NCBI GenBank assembly: GCA_002500745.1
Contig: DLST01000006.1
Location: 152,097-179,646, forward strand
From: Sphingobacterium sp. UBA7855
GTDB lineage: Bacteria > Bacteroidota > Bacteroidia > Sphingobacteriales > Sphingobacteriaceae
DNA length: 27,550 nt
Direction: 5' to 3'
Shown: positions 24,559 to 27,550 of the stretch, piece by piece
How the letters are laid out: each line of letters starts with the position of its first letter
Position numbering within the stretch: position 1 is the first letter of the stretch
Translations under genes and position numbers: made by a program
The notes under the pieces: model-generated
What the model saw: the letters and a program-made list of their open reading frames with translations, nothing else
Database searches by the model: none
Told to the model about the DNA's origin: nothing

Positions 24559-25917
24559 CTATTCTTCAGTTTTGTTTTGTATGTTAACTTCAATAGGTAT
24601 GGTATGGTAACTACTGCTCACATATTTGGAAGAAATAGTGCTTGTTTTTGCTCCTACCGAGACGGCACTATTTGCTTTGAGATCTTTATTATTGATTGTT
24701 GACAATGCTTCCTGTATGAGCGGATCTCTACTATTGCCTATTGGAACCAAAGGTAAAAAGGCAAACTCATCCGTCACTTTCTGCGGAGTAATTCCATTGC
24801 CATAATCTCCTTGCCCCGCATTATTGTAGATTTTATATATCATTGGGATCAAATGCCAAGAACGCTCGGTACCGTGAATTTCTTCAGGTGTAGAAATTGT
24901 TGCCGACGCCATATCTTTACCATATGTTTTGGTGCCAACCTGAATAATTTGTACATATGGATTTAATCCATTAATCAACATTTCGGATGCGGAAGCCGTA
25001 TTCGGTCCGGTCAGGATATAAATTTTTTTTAGATGTAATCCTTGTTTCAGTACTTCGCTCGCTTTAAAGGAATAACCATCGGGCTGTCTCAGTAGGGTTG
25101 TTTCAAAGGTATCTTCAATAGTTTTTATATTTTTATTTCCCCGATATTTTGCAAAAATATAGTTCTCTTTAATATCTGCCATTAGCAAAGCACAAAATGC
25201 AGCAAAAGCAACCTGACCGCCTGGATTATAACGTAAATCGACGATCAATTCCTCTATTTGTTTTGATTTAAGGTTTTGTATTGCTTCTAATAGCGAATAG
25301 GCTCCACCGAAATCAAATTGGCTTATAAAAATGTAACCGACTTTGGAAGATGATGAAATGACTTTTGAAGTATAGACAACGGGCTGAGAGATATAAGAGG
25401 ATGGAAGGTTGAATACTTTACCGTCACGTCGTTTTATTTGGATGGCCGGTAAATGCAATGATTTGTCTAATAGCGATTGGAAGTTTATCTGATCCATTAA
25501 TGTCTTATTCATATGGGTTAGACTGTCGCCTCTTTGAAGCCCTGCCAAGTCTGCCTCACTATAGGGAACTACTTGGGTTACTAATTGAATAGGTCCAGAC
25601 TGATTTTGTAACTGAACCATATCGAAGCCAAAAGTATTTGTTAGCGTATTTCCATACGAATCACTATTTAGGGTTTGTAAGATAGTGGAAAAATGATCTT
25701 CGGGGTATAGGATATTTTTGAAAAATAAATCTGGAGTTTGTTGGTAATCTTGGGTTGATCTAATTTTATCATTCCAGTAGTAGTAGCGTTTCATTTGGTC
25801 TAATGTCCACTGGTTGATGGTTTCATTTGATCCTGGTTCCTTCAGTGGTGGATCCTTTTCACAATAGGAAAAGATCAACGAAGAGAAAGCCAACACAAAA
25901 GCATGGAGTCTACGCAT
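24559..25917 (-). CDS. S41-family (C-terminal processing) peptidase lipoprotein
   Basis: A 452-residue serine protease anchored as a lipoprotein (FSYC with Cys19, followed by EKDPP). A short N-terminal helical region (about 34-80) precedes a PDZ-like domain at about 90-165 (DLAGLQRGDSLTHMNKTLM). The catalytic domain has IEELIVDLRYNPGGQ (221-235), TGPNTASASEM with probable Ser309, and VGTKTYGKDMAS with Lys334; the 25-residue Ser-Lys spacing matches E. coli Prc. It would degrade or trim proteins at the cell surface or in the periplasm. A different, unrecognised C-terminal tail (400-452) is rich in Ser and Thr. The gene is convergent with the small coiled-coil gene. Confidence 0.9.
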   Translation of the reverse strand: MRRLHAFVLAFSSLIFSYCEKDPPLKEPGSNETINQWTLDQMKRYYYWNDKIRSTQDYQQTPDLFFKNILYPEDHFSTILQTLNSDSYGNTLTNTFGFDMVQLQNQSGPIQLVTQVVPYSEADLAGLQRGDSLTHMNKTLMDQINFQSLLDKSLHLPAIQIKRRDGKVFNLPSSYISQPVVYTSKVISSSSKVGYIFISQFDFGGAYSLLEAIQNLKSKQIEELIVDLRYNPGGQVAFAAFCALLMADIKENYIFAKYRGNKNIKTIEDTFETTLLRQPDGYSFKASEVLKQGLHLKKIYILTGPNTASASEMLINGLNPYVQIIQVGTKTYGKDMASATISTPEEIHGTERSWHLIPMIYKIYNNAGQGDYGNGITPQKVTDEFAFLPLVPIGNSRDPLIQEALSTINNKDLKANSAVSVGAKTSTISSKYVSSSYHTIPIEVNIQNKTEE

Positions 25918-26066
25918 TTTTTAAATTTTGCTTTATTAAAAATACGTGTTATGTTGTTTGTTTGAAAGTTATCTTTTTGTTGCTCAAATGTTTATTTACT
26001 TTAAATAGGGAAGCGTTTTACGTTTACCTTACCAAAGAATAAGATTTCGATAAGAAAAGGAGTGAT

Positions 26067-26098
26067 AAAAAAGGCATCACCGTGAAGTGATGCCTTTT
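26067..26098 (-). terminator. Intrinsic terminator of the OmpA-family gene
   Basis: On the minus strand a perfect 12-bp stem (plus-strand AAAAGGCATCAC 26069-26080 and GTGATGCCTTTT 26087-26098) with a 6-nt loop is followed by a T-run (plus-strand A6 at 26067-26072). It lies 24 nt after the OmpA-family stop codon. Confidence 0.92.
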
Positions 26099-26121
26099 AG
26101 CTATATATCGAAGAATATCGA

Positions 26122-27447
26122 TTAATAAAGCGTAAATTCTACGCGGCGGTTTTGTTGACGTCCAGCAGCATTTTTATTGGATGCGATAGGTTGGTCAGGA
26201 CCGTAGCCTGTAGCTTCAATGCGAGATGCATTAGCACCTTGGGATACAAGATATGCTTTCACCGATTCAGCGCGTTCTTTTGATAGGCGCATGTTCAATT
26301 CACGTGAACCTGTATTATCCGTGTGTCCAGCTAGTTTTAAACTGAAGTTTTTCTCGATTAACAGTTCTGCAACTTTATTTAAGGTAGCGTATGAAGTAGG
26401 ACGTATTGTCGATTTACCCAAATCGAATTCCAAGTTCTTAATGGCATCAGCGACTACTTTTCGGTCAGCTTCTGTTACCACAACTTTTTCTACAACTCTA
26501 GTTTCGTTTTTCACCACAATTGGACATCCAGATCCATCTACCTGTACCCCTGAAGGAGTACCCGGGCATTTGTCATATCTGTTGGCAACACCGTCGCCAT
26601 CATCATCTTTCAAGTCACTGTTCAAACCATCCAATTGATTTTGTAGCGCTTGGTTTTTAGCATTTAAAGCATCATTTTGTGCTTTAAGGTCATCATATTT
26701 CAAGGTGTAGTCGTTGACCAATGTCGCGACAGGATTTGAATTGTTTAAAGCAGGTTTGCTACCGCTACCCAATGCAAATTCTAAACCACCATGGATGTAA
26801 GTAAACAAGTCATTTTTATATTGACCACCTCGAATTCCGTCAAAGTTTTGGTTAACCCAGTTTAATTGATAACCTAGCTCAAAGTTGATACCTTTAGCTA
26901 CAGCAAATTTAAATCCCATATCCAATGGTACATATATTTTAGAAATGCCGTCCGCTTCCTGCGAAGTTGATCCGGTTGTTAAAGTAGTTTTGCTATTCAT
27001 CACACCCACACCGACCGATGCATAAGGCTTGATGAAGCTGTTGAAAAATCTCCAGTTGGTGTTGGCCGCTTGGAATTCTCCCGACAAGGCCGCAGACCAA
27101 GGTGTTTTAGCTTCAAAAGATTGTGTTCCATCTTTAAACGCTCCACCAGTTTTACCTCCAAAGTAGCTCGCCTTGATACCAAAAGAAGGAGAAATTTGCT
27201 TTTTAATGTAGGCACTATAGCCCAAATTCCACGCTAAATCCTCATAGTTTGCACGGTTAAAGCCAGCAATGTTAGTTTGATTTGTCACTCCGGCGCCAAT
27301 ACCGATGGACCATGTTCTATATTGTGAAGCTGGCCCAAATGGCGTTGTTCCTACAATGGATGATGCTTTCACATTTTGAGCATTTGCATTATTCGCGAAT
27401 AAGCCCGCAGATGCAAGCGCGAGTACGAATTGTAATTTTAGTTTCAT
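26122..27447 (-). CDS. OmpA-family outer-membrane protein with TSP3 segment
   Basis: A 441-residue outer-membrane protein tying the outer membrane to peptidoglycan. The signal peptide ends ANAQ (about 24). Residues 40-228 form a beta-barrel with alternating polar and hydrophobic strands. A Gln/Asn/Leu-rich coiled coil (245-278) is followed by a Ca2+-binding TSP3-type stretch, DDDGDGVANRYDKCP (281-295), with a Cys pair at 294 and 308. The C-terminal OmpA domain (335-441) has the peptidoglycan-binding motif, LKLAGHTDNTGS (370-381), LNMRLSKERAESVKAYL (384-400) and NRRVEFTLY at the end. This is the common barrel-TSP3-OmpA layout of abundant Bacteroidota outer-membrane proteins. Terminator downstream at 26067-26098. 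Confidence 0.95.
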   Translation of the reverse strand: MKLKLQFVLALASAGLFANNANAQNVKASSIVGTTPFGPASQYRTWSIGIGAGVTNQTNIAGFNRANYEDLAWNLGYSAYIKKQISPSFGIKASYFGGKTGGAFKDGTQSFEAKTPWSAALSGEFQAANTNWRFFNSFIKPYASVGVGVMNSKTTLTTGSTSQEADGISKIYVPLDMGFKFAVAKGINFELGYQLNWVNQNFDGIRGGQYKNDLFTYIHGGLEFALGSGSKPALNNSNPVATLVNDYTLKYDDLKAQNDALNAKNQALQNQLDGLNSDLKDDDGDGVANRYDKCPGTPSGVQVDGSGCPIVVKNETRVVEKVVVTEADRKVVADAIKNLEFDLGKSTIRPTSYATLNKVAELLIEKNFSLKLAGHTDNTGSRELNMRLSKERAESVKAYLVSQGANASRIEATGYGPDQPIASNKNAAGRQQNRRVEFTLY

Positions 27448-27473
27448 ATAATTTGTGTTTGTATAAACCGCTG

Positions 27474-27481
27474 CAAAAATA
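27474..27481 (-). promoter_or_regulatory. Possible -7 element of the OmpA-family gene
   Basis: On the minus strand TATTTTTG matches TAnnTTTG exactly, 26 nt before the ATG (27447). No TTTG is found 17-23 nt upstream, so the -33 element is missing or diverged. The leader would be about 20 nt. Confidence 0.4.
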
Positions 27482-27550
27482 ATAATTGGAAAATTAAATT
27501 TGCTCGAGGTTTGTAGATGAAATATGACAATCAGATAAATAAAAAGGTGT

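Overview
The window looks like a piece of a Bacteroidota chromosome, most likely Sphingobacteriaceae (Sphingobacterium or a close relative). The grounds are: AT-rich DNA; several TAnnTTTG promoter elements and few Shine-Dalgarno sequences; many short lipoprotein signal peptides ending in Cys plus charged residues; TonB-dependent receptors with an N-terminal carboxypeptidase-regulatory-like domain; an ECF sigma/FecR/STN-receptor cascade; and a TSP3-containing OmpA protein. No tRNA, rRNA, insertion sequence, phage gene or CRISPR array was seen.

Layout. (1) 356-6572, plus strand: TonB-dependent receptor, beta-helix surface lipoprotein, terminator, then a large lipoprotein gene that is readable end to end only through one stop and three single-base frameshifts. 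(2) 6672-9494: three unrecognised or poorly characterised exported proteins, one plus-strand small lipoprotein and two minus-strand genes (transglutaminase-like protein, Cys-rich lipoprotein). The 380-bp gap between the last two holds a mirror-symmetric array of 11-nt units. (3) 9596-16178: housekeeping genes dnaX and rlmB (plus), acyl-CoA synthetase and DEAD-box helicase (minus), mostly separated by clear terminators. (4) 16442-24180, plus strand: ECF sigma factor, FecR anti-sigma factor, STN-type TonB-dependent receptor, a second beta-helix lipoprotein, terminator, and a third lipoprotein. (5) 24239-27447: a small coiled-coil protein (plus), an S41 protease lipoprotein and an OmpA-family protein (minus).

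How the genes fit together. Regions 1 and 4 are two versions of one outer-membrane module: receptor, then beta-helix lipoprotein, then terminator, then another lipoprotein. The receptors share long plug-domain motifs and the lipoproteins share a conserved core, so they are paralogues. Only the second copy has a sigma/FecR signalling pair and an STN domain. The natural inference is that both import related ligands, with copy 2 induced by its ligand; the ligand cannot be read from sequence.

The most unusual observations are: the intergenic array at 8585-8755, with sixteen tetranucleotides in exact 11-nt register as a perfect mirror (TTCG x4, CCAC x4, centre, GTGG x4, CGAA x4); an A10 run in dnaX at the expected gamma/tau boundary with close stops in both alternative frames; and the multiply broken lipoprotein gene.
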